In this document: positions 12,101 to 27,100 of the stretch, piece by piece
How the letters are laid out: the number at the start of each line of letters is the position of its first letter
Numbering within the stretch: the stretch's first letter is position 1
Source of the DNA: Tubiluchus corallicola
Lineage: Eukaryota > Priapulida > Priapulimorpha > Priapulimorphida > Tubiluchidae
Assembly (NCBI GenBank): GCA_030141605.1
Contig: JAQGDQ010000048.1
Location: 434,001 to 498,000 of the forward strand
Direction: 5' to 3'
DNA: 64,000 bases
Translations under genes and position numbers: made by a program
The notes under the pieces: generated by a model
The model's database searches: none
What the model was told of the DNA's origin: nothing
What the model saw: only the letters and a program-made list of their open reading frames with translations

Positions 12101-15100
12101 ATTGTTGATTGTTACAGCATTATACTGTCATTAATTTATACGCTGTCTATAAAACGTCCATAGTACAGAAAGTGGTGTGACATATTCCATGCTAATCCAT
12201 CATTACTTTTAAATTTTTTAATTAATGTTTCGATTTAACCGAATCAGTCATAAAATTGAATATTTGTGTCTATAGCTTTATTTCATGGATTGACCCATGT
12301 AGGAATTAAAGCACAAAATCCCAGTCATACATTTTATTTGTTTAATCATTATTGGGAGATGACACATTTGATTGAATTGTTACTTTGAAATGATATAACT
12401 GATTGGTGGTAGTGAAGCCAACTGAAGCCATATGAAGAGTACATCATCAAGTGTACTTTGAAAAATAACAGATATTACCAAAGTGGTTTACAAATTGTAT
12501 ATAAAGCGTCATTAATTGTTCTATTTGATGCGAAGATGAATGTGAAAATCTATATTTCGACAATGAACTTTCCAGCATTGCGGTGTTTTAATTCTGTTTA
12601 TGAAATGCATTGATGGGATTCGATTTTAAAATTTACATTGCAATCATTCAGTGTCGGAGTTGAATATTGCTTATCTTTCAAACAATAAATATTTGCTTAT
12701 CTATTTGATAAAGCCGAATCTTTTGTCACTAGCTGTCATAGTTAAACTTCACCAATTCAAGTGCTGAAGTAAACCTCACCTGCTTTTTAATTATTAGTAA
12801 CTTTTGCAGTTAACCCCTCACTCATCTAAGTGCTATGTTGAACCTTACTTGGTGGTCTGTAGCAGGCAAAACCTTCATCAGTCCAGTCGCTAAGTTGAAT
12901 AGCATCTTTTTGCTTATCAAAGGCATCATTAAAAGTCTTTGCCTGCCTGCCCAAATGCAGATTGAATTAACCATTGTAGTTGATTAAATTTGTTAAAAAT
13001 AAATTCTTTTAGCTATTGTTTTTTGGCAAGTTATTTTCATTTGTATTTTTGCTTTTTTAGTGAGCGTGCTGCATCGAATCAATCAAAGTGCAGAGTAAAA
13101 GAAGGTGCAAATATAAATAAATCTCTAGTCATGTTAGGAAATGTTATATCTGCCTTAGGTAAGTATAGCCTGTTAATTATTTATCTATATTAGATTGTAA
13201 AAAATCGTATAAAGTTCAGAATAAGAATAAAAATATTTGTGGGGTATAAAGATATTTAGAGAGAAGCTGTCGATATAAGCTTTTTAAAGAGAATAGTAAA
13301 ACTACTTCTACAGATGCTTGTGACATATTGATTAATCAAGCATGTTGTCATTATGACATATTATTTTGTAGTTTAAAAAGATATTTAGTATGAAAATGAC
13401 GTTATCAGCTTTATATTGATTGATAACTTATTATAAGAAGATATTGCAACTAACGTCTACAGATGCTTGATTTTTCAAATGAACTGTATTGCTAAAAAAT
13501 ATTCGGCTTGAAAATTGAGTAATCATACTATCAACCACATGAATGAGTAATGATAGGAATGCTCATACAATTAATTCGTTTGCTACATTGGATAAATATT
13601 TGTAGCTTAGTGCTGTGCTAAGTAGTGTTAAGTATACTGTGTTATTATCTTGTTTCATTTTAGCTGACCGATCAAAAAGAATGGCTCGCACTCACTCAGA
13701 GACAAATAGCTTAGCTGGCAGCAGCAGCACTGGCGAGTCTAATAGTCCAATTGGCAGTCCTCAGAAGTCCAAGCAATCTTTCATTCCTTACAGAGGTTCT
13801 GTCCTCACTTGGTTACTCAAGGACAGTTTAGGTGGCAATTCTAAGACGATTATGGTAGCAAGTAAGTTTTAAGTCTCTGAGTCTGCTGTTTAAGTCTGTA
13901 TTTAATGTAGAGTTTTTTGCATGGAAGGAAATAAAATTCTAAAAACTGTATTGCACAGTTTTGCCTTTGCTTAACTTAGTTTTACTTCGCAATATGTCCA
14001 AACATTATTGTCATTTTTGTCGAGAATACTGTTCTTTTTGTGGCAGAATACTCTCTTTTTTGTAGCAATAGCTTCAATTTAGCATGAAAGTTTAGTTGAT
14101 GCACTACACTACTTACTTCTTAAGGCATGTTGTACATTTACAATGTAAACTACGTGCATGTGCTTCTCATAGCAGTTTGAAGTGCGATTAATGGCACGAA
14201 ATGTTTACACACTTGTTTGCTGAGATCAAAGTTTTGTTAGTTCGATAAACACAAATTTACAATCTTTCTGACATTAAAGGAATCCCTTGCCAAATCTAGC
14301 AAATTTAAATACCTCTGTCCTAAACTTTTTCAAATTAATACTGCTGTTGTTCCCATCTTGTTTCATTAGTAGAACAAGTGCTTAGCTGTTAATTTTTATC
14401 ACTTTCAGCTATTTCACCTTGTCGCTTCAGCTACAATGAAACCCTGAACACCGTCCGTTATGCTCAACGTGCTAAAAAAGTTGTTAACAAGCCAAGAGTT
14501 AATGAGGTAACGATTACACATTTCTTATTCAGATACTAAAATGTAAACTTCTCAGAAACTTTGTGCAACGGAATATCATATTGCACTTGTAAACCAAATT
14601 GACTTTGGTGGAAGATTCCAAGACAGTTTTTGGCTGGTTTTCTTATTCTTATTCCAAGACAATATTTGGCAAATAAGAAAAGGAATTAATTCTGCATTAA
14701 ATTGCATTTTTGAATGACCCTTATCACAATTCTTTACAGCTGTATAAAATTGAAATCTGTGTGTACATTATTTATCAAGATATCAATTTATCAAAAAGTA
14801 ATCATTTATTGACATTTCACCTTCTTCCAACATTGTTAAATTCTCTTGTTTATTTTTTATGTGAAAGTGGAACCTCTAATTGTCTCCCTTTAATACAACT
14901 TATTGCTTCGCATTTCTTTAAGTGACGTGCGTGATTCAGTCAATTAATGCTAATAACATGATATTGTATTGTCTGATTACACTGAATAATAAATGGTTTT
15001 AATAATCGGATTCATGCACAATCGAGTTTACCTAAGTGATTGATTTAATTTTTGTTGGTGCCCTAATTTAACACTAGGTGTCAGCATGTGCTTGGAGTTG

Positions 15101-18100
15101 CAGTTTTTAGGTTATTCTGCTCACCTGACGATCAAGACAAATGTGGATACTTTTTGTTTCTTCTTTGTGATGTATGTTTCAATGATTTTTACATTAACGA
15201 AGGTTCAGTTGATGATCTGTCATATTTTTTTATTTTTTCAGGATGCAAATGTAAGATTAATCAGGGAGCTTCGTGCTGAAATTAACCGCTTGCGTGGACT
15301 GCTCAACAATTCTACAAATTCAGTAAGTACTAAAATGTAATATATTCGGAATTTTTTGCGGAATTGCTAAAATATATCTTATCACGAAAAGCATAAAATT
15401 ATAATCTTTTAAATAACTTTCTGCACAACACATGCCTACCTGGTTACATGTGTTAACCTGAGCATCATGAGCAACAGATTAAAGTTGTCTGTAGGTTATG
15501 TAACATCTGTTATTAAACTCTCCTAGTGGCCTAGGCTTTTTAACCTCTTCCTATTAAACACAAAAGTAGCCCCTACACTAAATTGTCTGATGGACTGTAT
15601 GAGACAGTGGGCAGTTCACAGTAAAATATGTTCATCACTTGCATGTTAAGAAATTTCCTTTTTTGCTAGCTTATTCAAACCATTTCTCTTAAATAATTAA
15701 ATACAACCTTTCTATGCCAAAGTAAGTGATTTGATCATGTTATATTAGGTAAGTAAATAAATTCTATTGTGTGAGGTATTTTCTATTTTGATACTTGACA
15801 AACTGCTTAGTTAGCCTTATAAAAATTCCTCTGTTCTTGTCTTAAGATGCTTTCTTGATTTATTCTTAATGTTTTGAGATTTTGATATTTATTACAGATG
15901 GGTTCCTGTACGTCTCTCACATCCTGCTCACATATTGTTAACTTGCTACATGAGAATGAGGAGAAGGTGTGTTGTACATTCTTATTTTTTAACATGTTAT
16001 CATATTTTCACTTTTTGCAGCTGAAAATAAGTGACACTTGGAGAAAAGCTGACTTGCATGCATATGCGCATACATGTGCAGACATGTGCACACACAAATG
16101 CCAGTCATGCAAGACAAATGTCATCAGAAATGTCAATCTTACCTGTCCAGCCTGTCACTTTTGTTGATAATGACAGTGGTGACTTACTAGTAATGTATGA
16201 TATATGGTAGTATGAAACAATTGCTAATTTAATTTTGTATAGCCTTTTGTTAATTGGTAATGTGTTCCAAAATTAATATGTTTGCTGTAATGAGTGTAAT
16301 ATTTTTCATGCTGCTCAGCTTGAACGCTTGCATAAAAATGTTCACCAGTTCCAGGTAATGTGTTTTGTATTTTATTATTTTTGCTATTTGTATTTACTTT
16401 TCTTTGCTTGTTTTGTATTCTCAAAACATGTATTTCATTTATTTCTGATGAAATATTTTTGTACGATGCTTTGGGAGACTGTGTCAACCCCTGGTGTCAA
16501 AAGTAAATTGTTGCTCAAGTAAATATTTATCACAGATCTACAGTAACTGAAGTTTGTTATTTCATATACATTATGAAAACATCTAAAAAGAGACGAGTGA
16601 CATGTGCTGTTTCGTTGTGTTGCAGCATAAATTGAGTCCCATTTATTATTTCAGGCCTCTGAATTGACCAAATCTTGGATTGGAAAATGGCAAGAAACAC
16701 ATGATATCATGAAGGTAAGAAACTGACCGTAAGAACAGTGTGTGTGTTTCTGACTTATTGAAATGTTCATGTGTTTTTATACACGAAGTATTTTCAGAAA
16801 TGCCATTTGAAGAAACTTACACAATTTTAAGATGGGTTAAGGGGGAAGAAAGGGGTATTTTAAAGTATATCCCAAAGAACTTTCCATACAGAGTTATATT
16901 ACTTAACATTAAGCTTACCTGTTTGAAAGACTACTGTAATTGAAAATGAAAATTCTTAATAATTCAAAATGTGTGTGCAACCTGGTAAAACAGTACTACA
17001 TCACCATCCCACCAGTGTGCACCACTGGTTTGCCAAAAAACACATTATTACTGATCATATTGACAACATAGAGTAAATTTCAGTCTTTACGTGTAATGGT
17101 CATTGCGGGAGTCTATATTTACAAGTTTTGCACAGCATTACTGTTAACACAAGTGCTGTATGCAATAAGACAACACATAACTGATAAAAAGATTTGAGAC
17201 GAATTTTTAAGGTTTATTTGTGAGCCTTTTCTTGTGGTTCAAGTAAGCAATGCTGCATGTTATGCTTTCAATACTATTCAGCCTGTTTGTATGCAACTGG
17301 ATGGATGTTCCATTTCATTCTGATAAATCATGTTTGTTTGCAGTAGATAGGAAGCGTCTTACAGAAGTCACTAAGAAGTTAAGAATGTGTTGAAATAATT
17401 GGGTCCTTTTGCAACGCTATAGATGATTCAACACCTGATGCTGTATTCTATTATACTTCTCGACTATCTGACTTTGCATGGAGTACTGTATCCACCTCAA
17501 GGCTGGTGCCTCAACTTGTTACCTTAGCCCAAATGAGAGATTACGAAATCATATTGTCAGTCTAATCAGGCTTGATTTGGAAGCCAATCATGCAATCTCT
17601 CGATCATTGATAGCCAGTAGCTACATCAATCTGCTTTTGCTGATGTTTATGTAAATTATGTAATGTGCTCTTTAGTTCTTTCTTTAATTGGAACCTCTAA
17701 AGATAGAACTTGAGAGCACATGACACAATACTGATAATTTGCTCCTTTTACTGTTCTTTCCTACCTAGGTTTTTCTTTCAATTACCCCTGAATTTTAGCA
17801 TTATATTTCTAGATGCAAGATAGCTGTTGAAAAACTTTGTTTTTTCCCTTGGACAACTTATCTGTGGAATCATTTACAAGAAAACTGCTTTCCCATTAAC
17901 TACAATCTTATTTACTGCAAGAACATCAATGCATGGCTCCTCTCATTGGTAAATTAATTGTGAGAATTCTACTTTTCAGGATTCATTTTGTTTTTTCTTT
18001 TAAAAATAGCCCTTTACCTTAAGCAACTACTGAGCTTACTTGAAGCAGTCTGTACAAAAATATAAGATAAAAGTGACAGAAGAACACTAGAATGTACCAG

Positions 18101-21100
18101 CATACACCTGTAAGTCTGCTGTGGCCATTCAGCTGTTCTCCTTGCATACGATTTCATTAATTTTCATAGTTTTCTATGTTTAATAATACAGTAAAGTATA
18201 TACACAAAGACATTAGTAAAATGTGCAAATGTTTACTTTGTTGCAGGAATCCGATATGGTTGTTCGTCGGGAGAACAAAGGTTTTGTGCTGGAAGCTCAA
18301 GCTCCTCACCTTATAGGATTGGATGATGATGTGCTGAGCACCGGTGTCATAATATATCATCTCAGGGTATGACACGTGTACTAAATTAACATAATTTGAT
18401 ACGTCTTTTCATGTTTTTGGGTAGTATGGCTTTAGAACACTAGCCGCAATAGTCGGTAATTCAAACAACGATGTCCCATATAGTGAGTGCTTCAGAACAA
18501 CAATGTACGTCGTACTTAGTAAAATACTCTGAGGTTATTCCTGATTATTATACGTTTTCTAAAAGAATTCTAGGACTAAGTTAATTATTATGAAACATCT
18601 AGTTGCTGTTTTGCCAGTGAATGAGAGTTTACTAAATTTTATTGACTCATCATTTTCGTCCATTAAAAGACGCATTTTTTTTTAAATTTGCAGGAGGGTC
18701 GTAACACAGTAGGCAAGGTGGACGCACCTCAAGCTCAAGATATAGGTAAGTTTGTAAATGTGCTGTCTTGTTTTTACTGTTTTATGAATCACAGACAGGA
18801 TGGCATAAGATTTGAACCAACATCTTTTTGGTCTTTACAGCTAATGTTTTAAGTATCATATAGCATTTTTTAAGTGCCATAAGCTTGACAGATAGACTAC
18901 CACCGAAAAAAACAAGTTTGCCAGTTCAAGTAACAAACTCTGAAATGTAACAAAGAACACGATCTGTTCTCTCATTTGTGCTTACTGTTTAATTCATGTT
19001 TCTAGAACATTTTTCTTCACTAATATTCAACATGAATTTAATAAAACAATAAATTGTCAAGTCAAATTTTTTTGCCTGTTTGGCAGATTGCCTGGGTAAA
19101 TTTCGTTTAAATAAAACTATCTCATACTAGTGTTTCAGACTAGTGTTTACTGTAGAATAACCGATTTGTTAAAAGTCTTTAATAAAGCTGCCATTATTTT
19201 TAGCCATTCTATTTGTTGTTTTTCAGTGTTGTATGGATCTGGTATTGAGAAAGAACACTGTGTGATTGACAATGTTGACAGATTAGTAACACTGTATCCG
19301 TGTCATGCCGCATTGTGCACATTAAATGGTACTATTGTTACCTCTCCTGTATCGCTCTCTCAAGGTAAGATCTGACATACAAAAATTAGAATGAAAATTT
19401 TGCCAAGTCTTTCCAAGTTTTGTTTATCTTTGTCTTTATAAAAAAAACGAAACAGCAAGGTGAAAGTGTTATATCGAATCTTATCAACAGTTATGATCTG
19501 GGTAAGCTTTTTACGGATCTAGTTGTAACCTTGGTGATCTGCAAGAAATGGCTTTTTGTATGCCAATTGAATACTTTCTAGATATTAGCATCTAGCAAAT
19601 TAGTATTAAAAGTCCAAAATGGAATTTAACTTATGTTATTGCATAATCACTGTGGCTTGACTCAGATGGACATATTTTCCCACATCTCCATAAACATGGC
19701 CATTGTCTGTATGAAGAAGTTCAATAACTCTAATCTAATCTAACCTACTCTTAAAATCCAATTCAATCCAACTCGCTCCTATCCTATCCTTTCCAGTCCA
19801 ATTCTACCCAATCTAGTCCAATCAAATCTATTCTAGACTACAATCCAATCTAGTTTGGTTTAATTTAATTTAATAATTTTTTGTTAGTTGTGTTATAATT
19901 GTGGTGAACGAATACAATTGTGAAGTTCATATTTGTTAATGTTTTGCCAAATTTTTAGGCGATGTCATTGGTATGGGACCAAATAACATGTTTCGTTTCA
20001 ATAACCCTGCAGAGGCAGCACTTCTCAGAGAAAAAAGAAAGGTAACGTAAAAAATGGTAAAAAGTTACCCACACTAAAATTTAAATAATCAACACGATTT
20101 GACCTTAAGAGTATGTGCAATTTTCACTTTTCCGCATTTGTTCTGACATGACAAGCTTTGTAAGCGGTGTGGATAGACAAATTTATTTTTTACTGAACAG
20201 TGCTACCTTTTATTATGTGGAGTTGTTCATTTTTTGTAGCTCTTTGCTGATCCTTCTATGTCTTTTGCATTTAACGCCTGGTTTTTGTAACAGCTTCTAA
20301 ATGTTTTAGAGTTTCGAGTTTTTCTCATGCTAATTTCAAATAAGAAGCAAACACATGAAGTCCCACAGTTCAGAGAACATATAGTACATTTACAGTGCTA
20401 GCCCTGCCACACTGTCTATATTTTCTGCATTACTTTTCAGAATTTATATGGAGATAATTACAGAGAAAAGACCATCTCTCACGCTAGTAGTTTGAGCTCA
20501 TTATACAGTGCATCTCAGCACGGAGGACTCAGTCTCAGTGCTTCGTTTAGCGGATTTGATTCTGATCAGATTCCGGATTCACCACGACGTGACCCGTTGG
20601 GCGAATCGTTTAGTCATTGTCGGCAAATGATCTCACCGGTTGCAAGGAAAAGGTATTGAGTAGTTATCCTTCATTGCTGTACTGGCAAAAGCTCTACTGT
20701 AAGAAAATTAGTTAAGGTAATTTAATGTTAAGTACACTTCACTTTTTGATCCTGTTTTGGTATATGCAGTTATAATTATTAATAAGTTTGTTTTGTATTT
20801 TATTTCAGTTTTCTAAATAAGATCAGTGCAGAATCAGAATTTGAGCTGGAAGAAGCAAGGTATGTTAAAATTAATAATTAATTTCTGTCATCCATCCTTC
20901 CAGTAATCCCTTGTCTTGCTTGTTCGTTCTACTGCTGTTAAAAAATCTGAATAGTACACGACGATTCGTGTACAAAAACTAATTGACTTGGCTTTGGCTG
21001 AGGACATTTTAGTTTAAAGCAGGAAATTTTTAGAATAAAAGTATCTAATTTTTTGTAATTGTTGTTGCCACTGATCATGCTGGCATTTCTTTAGTTTGCA

Positions 21101-24100
21101 TCATAGAAAGAAACACAGCAGTGTCTGTAATTATGATACACGTGCCTACAAATTACTAAAAAGTTGTCACTTTAAAATTAATCAAATAGCTTATAACTAT
21201 GTTCTTGTAGGACGCATGCATACATAATTGTGCTTGGCTTATCTTTGCTATTAATCCTTCTCCAATAATTTTACTCAGTATTATATTTGAAATAACTCAA
21301 ATAAGCAAATGTTTCACATAATTACAAACATAAGTACTTAAAATACCCAGAGAAATACCTATATACTAATCTGAATCTTGACCTTCAACTGAGACTTACT
21401 GCACAGGTGTGCTAACTGTTAATGATCGTATGATGCTGCCCCCTCTCATCTCACCTTTCCATCTTATTGATCCTGTTCAGCAGTTGCCTAGTAACCAGTC
21501 TCTAACAATCGCAGCCACTGGCATTCCACATGTTGATAATACCAAAGCGTGTAACGAAAAACTTCGTACCACGCTGTTATCAGCTGCAAACACAGGCAGA
21601 AAATTGATGCATTTTACAGTGTGCTAAACGGTTCAAAACAACTATAGTGTGGTAGCGAAATGTTACAACAATTTCAAGGTTAACTGTAATGTAAGTAATT
21701 ATTATGCTTCTTTAATATTGATTCGGATTTTAATGAGTCGGGCATCTATGTGTGTATTTCGGCTGCTATGTTACCGTGAACTACGTTTCTAGGTCATTTA
21801 CATAATGGCTAGTTTTATTGTTTATTGTTTTCCAATGCGTTCGCATAGAATAGAACTGAATGGCATGTGAACCTTAGAAATTAGTTGGTGTTTACCAAAC
21901 CTGGTTTGCCGCTTGATAGTTATAAACAAGCTAGACTTCTAGTTTATTTAATATTTCAAACAAAGGTAATACTACTGATTTAAATTAATTAATGTTGTAC
22001 TATAGCTTGTATTTTTGCCGATATATTTTGGCACCTTTTACTTGATTTCACGCCATCAGAACTACCTGGCACTAGTTAAATTAGACTTTAAGACCAACTG
22101 GGAATAGACAATAATGATTGTTACACCACTTTATATGCCTCCTGTTTCTTGTCATAATAATATATGTAGAAACCCTTAAAAGCTGTAGGTAAGTGGCCTA
22201 CTAATATTGTTAATAGGATTGGTATGAGTATAAGTACAACTTTAAGCTGGTACCTTTTATTCACTACACTCTTCAACTGATTTATGGATGTGAGACATGG
22301 TTAAAGCTAACTGTGTCTAATCTCAGTTGTTTTAAAAATATGCACTTTGATTATAATACAGGCATCTGATGTTCTGGAAATACGGTTCTGATGACCATCA
22401 TGGTTTTATTTACGTAGCGTGCAGCTACTGTCAGTACAATAAGCTAACCTGGTGATCACATTTTTGGATTTTAGATCTTGAGTGTAATGATGCACAAAGT
22501 GATCCTATAACTGAGTAGCCTGAGCTCAAACTACCCTTGCAAATTAAAAACGTTTTGTTAGTATTTTCCTTTTGCAAATGTCATTAGTAGCTTTTTTCGA
22601 AAGTTGTGTGTATGACTCAAAAAGCTGGCGTATAATCTTCCACTATTTTCGTGTGAATATTTGTAAACTAATGTAAAGTTTGTTTCCCGAATGAGACGGG
22701 TAATAATTCAGTAACCCGACTGAACCGGTTACTAAACAATGACATTTGATCATTTGATCAATTTCTAATTGTAGTGAAATTGTAACTATTATGCTATAAT
22801 TGATTTTGTCTGTCGATGTATATATATAATTTCACTTTCACTACAATTAGAAATTATGATCAAATGTCATTGTTTAGTAACCGGTTCAGTAAATTTCGCC
22901 TTCATATATATATATATATATATATTATAGATATCTGACATAGGTTGTGGTCATAAGCCAGAAACATGTTATATGAGAAGTCAGTGTTCTAAGTATATAT
23001 GGAAGTTAATAGTCATCTCACTTATATATATATATATGTATGTATAATGCGTTTTAATCAATTTTCCTAGTCACTCAGGCAGAGAAGTAAACTCAATATA
23101 GCAGTGCGATAAATACTGTTTGGAACATTGATGCAGTCAGTTAACTGTTTCTCCTGCCATTCAACGCTCAAAAGTCTTACGAAGAAATAAATACAAAAAC
23201 AACAGACATAACGCTTGCCTATATTAACCATTAAAGTGCAGTACATATAAATTTAATGGCAGACTGACTTGAAAAGTTTACTCATTGGCATAGTCCTTGA
23301 TCTAATTCAACTAAACTTGTCTTTTACGTTGGATGCTAGGATGTGTATTAGATTATAGCGTTTGTTAGATTAAGGAAATTATCATGACGGTTCTTTGTGC
23401 AAAAGCCATTGGTAACAGCAGGCTTCTTCGCTGCAATTGTGGCACAAGCCAACTGTAACTAATTATTTCATTTGATTTGGACTTTGCTATTGCCAAGCGG
23501 CAGATCGCTTCAGGCAAGAACCTTGTACCGGAGCATGATTCATGATGGACTTTGAAAGTACACATTCCAATGTGTTTTTTATCTGTTTAAATTTTATTCC
23601 ATTATTTATTCTTCATTTAAATATTGAAGTGAGTCATGCATCATTCCTTTTGCCTTTCCTTGTTCAATTCTCTGTGGCTTGTGAAACAAAAAAACCTACA
23701 AAGCTTTGTCTGTTACACAGAGACTTTTTGACATTTTGTAACAGTTTTATTTCACTGCTTACTCCTTGCTGCCGCAGCAACATGCACCCACATATTGATT
23801 GATGGCAATTTTCGGTAATGGCTAAAGATATTCAGATAACTTTTGAGGTCATTTATGATCCCTGATCTTCTACATTATCCTAACTTCATTTGGCATACTG
23901 CAGTAATATTATGAAGTTCAAAAGCAATGGTATTACATCCTAAGACGAATGACTTGACCTCAGGAATCTGTGACAGTCTGACCTTTTCTGTGAACTTTGA
24001 TCTCAAGAATCTACGTCAGTCTGTAATTTTTTCTTCAGAACTTTGACTTCAGGAACAGAGTCTGCAACCTTTTCTGTGAAATTTGACCTCAAGTGTCCAT

Positions 24101-27100
24101 AACAGTTTGCAACCTTTTTGTGAACTTTGACCTCAAAAAGCCATGACAGTCTGGGAGCATTTCTTCTGAGGCAAAAAATCGATCAACAAAATAATAGGCC
24201 CTGAGTTAGGCAGCAAAATAAGCTTGCTGTCTCTCTGTGTCACCTAAATGTTTCCTTTCTATTTTATGTGATTAATTTTTTTGACGTGTGACTTCCGTAG
24301 TGACCCTGTGTTTTACCTATTATCCAGGTGTTTCTTTTTTATTACAGTGATGATTCTCGCTTTGGATTTGGAAACCAAGATATTGCATTTTTATGTGAAT
24401 GACCTTGACAAATTTGGAGAAAAGTTGATACAATTTTGTCCATTTTAAACAACAAAATCCATTAAACATGACTTGCATGATTGTGTCATTAAATGTTGAC
24501 TGTGCTGAATTTCATTTAAAGTGATTTAACTGCACTTGCTGAAGTTATTTCAGCAAAAAGTTAACACGAGAGTTGAGTAATAACTCTTTGGCAACCCATT
24601 TCAAAAATTGAGTGAATTTAGCATTCGATTTCTATGCAAGATAAAAGTCATATGTTAGCGCTATTTTTCAACATTCTGTGCATGTGTTGCTTTGAAAGAT
24701 AGGAAGCTTTATTGCAAATACTCATACAATTGTGGTTAGTGCACATTTTCTGGCTTCATTCATTTTTAGGACTCTGAAATTTCATAAAAATGTATGCCTG
24801 TCTCTTAACTAGACAACTGTTTATAGTTCACACTGATCACACTATAAATTGCTCAGCAGCTAACTATCAATGTTGCTAGGTACTTGGCATCTTGCCAGAA
24901 ACCTCAAACCAAGCAGATGTAACAGTGACCACAGGGCCTTTATTGATTTCAGCTTTATTGATGTTCTACTGTTATAAATTATTTGTGTTGTGTGTATGCA
25001 GTAACACATTTACATTAATTATGATTGACCTGCTGATCCTGTTGACGTGTCATAAAGTAAAGTAGCACAGTGACACCTACACTGTCAAGGCCAGCACTTG
25101 ATCTGATTTGGAGCAAAGTCAAATAGACGTTCTACTCATACTTGCACCATCAAGGCCAAAGTCATACGTGTTCATTCATGTTTTTCAACATCTTTGTGTT
25201 AAAGTGCCTGTGCACCATGAGATGAAAGCGTTTTATTTTATTTTACTTAATTGTTTTTGCAGCGTACTTATTAATCCTAATTATCTATGATGCTATGAAA
25301 CAGCATGTAAAATTTTGGTTTTTCATCCTATCAAAGCCAGTTCTTATTTGCAAAATTTAATGCTTCCCAAGTGAAAAACAATTGTTCTGAAAAGCAATTA
25401 CTTTTCCTTACGTCTAAAAGGGGTCTAGCTTACATGACTTTTAAATTAAAATTGTAGTACAGCCTTTCAAATACTAATAAAAGTAAAGAGCATAATTAAA
25501 CTCGAATACGGAAATCTTTTGTTCACCAAAGCATGTACATACACACTGCCAACACACAAAGTGAGTTGAGTCCGTTATTTAAGGAAAAGAGTAGATGCTA
25601 ATTTTTTATGATCTTGGAAAATCTAGCACATTGTGAATAACAGTTTACTGCAAATGGTTTTTTTATTATTACTTGTGTACATCTTGTATGTCTGTTTTTT
25701 ATTATCCCTTGTGTACATCTTGTATGTCTGATCAAATGTTAATTTATAAAATTGCAACTTTAAAGCACAAATTACCGAATTACACCAAGAGAAAGTTTCT
25801 TGCATTAAATACTAATCCCACAAATAAATATTCCATTTTTAACAAAGTACAAAAATACAGTTGTAAAGCAAATCAGCTGAAGAACAAATGAACATATTTT
25901 TCAATGGATTGACTCTTGAAAACATCTTTTTTATATACTTGAACCCATATTTTGAATGATTAATTATGAAATGTTCATCAAGCAAGTTATGCTTTTATCG
26001 TTGATCTTTAAAAGCAATTCTGAAGAATTCTCAGACATTAATAAATCATTTAGCCATTAATCATTTTTAGACCATCACAAACGTCTTATAATAAAAAATG
26101 TACACACGTTCTCTAACAGTTAGAAGGAACTGCATGGATATATATTTTTTCAAACACACTTACTTTTCTGATATGTTCTTTATTTTCCTAGTACTAAAGC
26201 CTAAAAGCCCTAGCATCAACTGTCCCAGATTCTTATCATTCAGCACCTTCTTTCTTAGCTCACTTGAAGCTCTTCTTGTTTTACTGATAAGAATAGTAAG
26301 CAAGGCTGTAGTGTGTCCAATTTTTTGTTTTCTCAGCCTTTCCAATGAAAGCCCTCCTTGTTGTAGGAAACAGCGATTTGGATGCATCTTTGTGGTGACC
26401 ATACTGAACAACATTTGCTATCTCTTCATCATTTAACACCTTATTTTTTGCTAGTCCTTCAATAAATAACTCTGTATCCATTGTAGGGAATCTCATTTGA
26501 TAGATAATGTCACCTAATACATTTCTCTTGTTCATGTCATTGACTGCTGTTTACGTCTACATTCTCCCTCAGCCCATTCTTCAACACTGTGAAAAAATGT
26601 TACTTCGTCAATAGTCAGTTCGTCACGTTTTACAACCATCAGCAAATTTTCATGACTTAATGACTTGAAACCTTCAGATTTAATCACCTTTTCTGTCTTC
26701 TTGTCAATAACGCGCAGACATTTCAAAACCAAGTCATTTTTCTGATAAAATGTAGCAGCTGACAAAATATCACAAACATTCTCAAATGTTATGTTGGATT
26801 CTAAAAAAGTTGTGGTCAGGTCTTCAAGCTTCTGAATTCTATATTTTCTTGCAGCATGCAGTGTTCCAAGCACAGTATCTCCTGTAAGTTTCACGTGATC
26901 AGTGTAGATATATTCCATCAGTAGCTGAAAGGCTTCTGGTTCTACATCAGTTATTTCAATAAAGCTATCAGGTTCATAATGCTGTGATCCATAAAACATG
27001 TCCTTGAAAACATCACTCACGAAAGCAAGTACGACCCTGTTAGCTTTAATTATAATTTGTTTCACTGAAAAAGTTGCATCATTCATATCACCAAAGTCAT

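Larger units (their letters stand above)
20860..26178 (+). other. Large intron, 5' part
   Basis: First part of a 12.9-kb intron. Contains a foldback inverted repeat (22720-22889), two TA microsatellites (22904-22925, 23022-23039), a diverged tandem repeat (23951-24160), a candidate alternative terminal exon (24348-24402) and a two-copy direct repeat (25672-25732). No other gene recognised. Confidence 0.75.

Noticed and set aside
21409-21627. Plus-strand frame of 72 residues with protein-like composition behind an AG
   Set aside because: As an alternative exon its frame does not match the phase left by exon 20809-20859; splicing at 21407 would hit a stop after five codons. No family recognised.
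26160-26414. Third minus-strand frame beside the BTB gene
   Set aside because: Overlaps the family-like frame 26281-26535 and shows no BTB or BACK signature.
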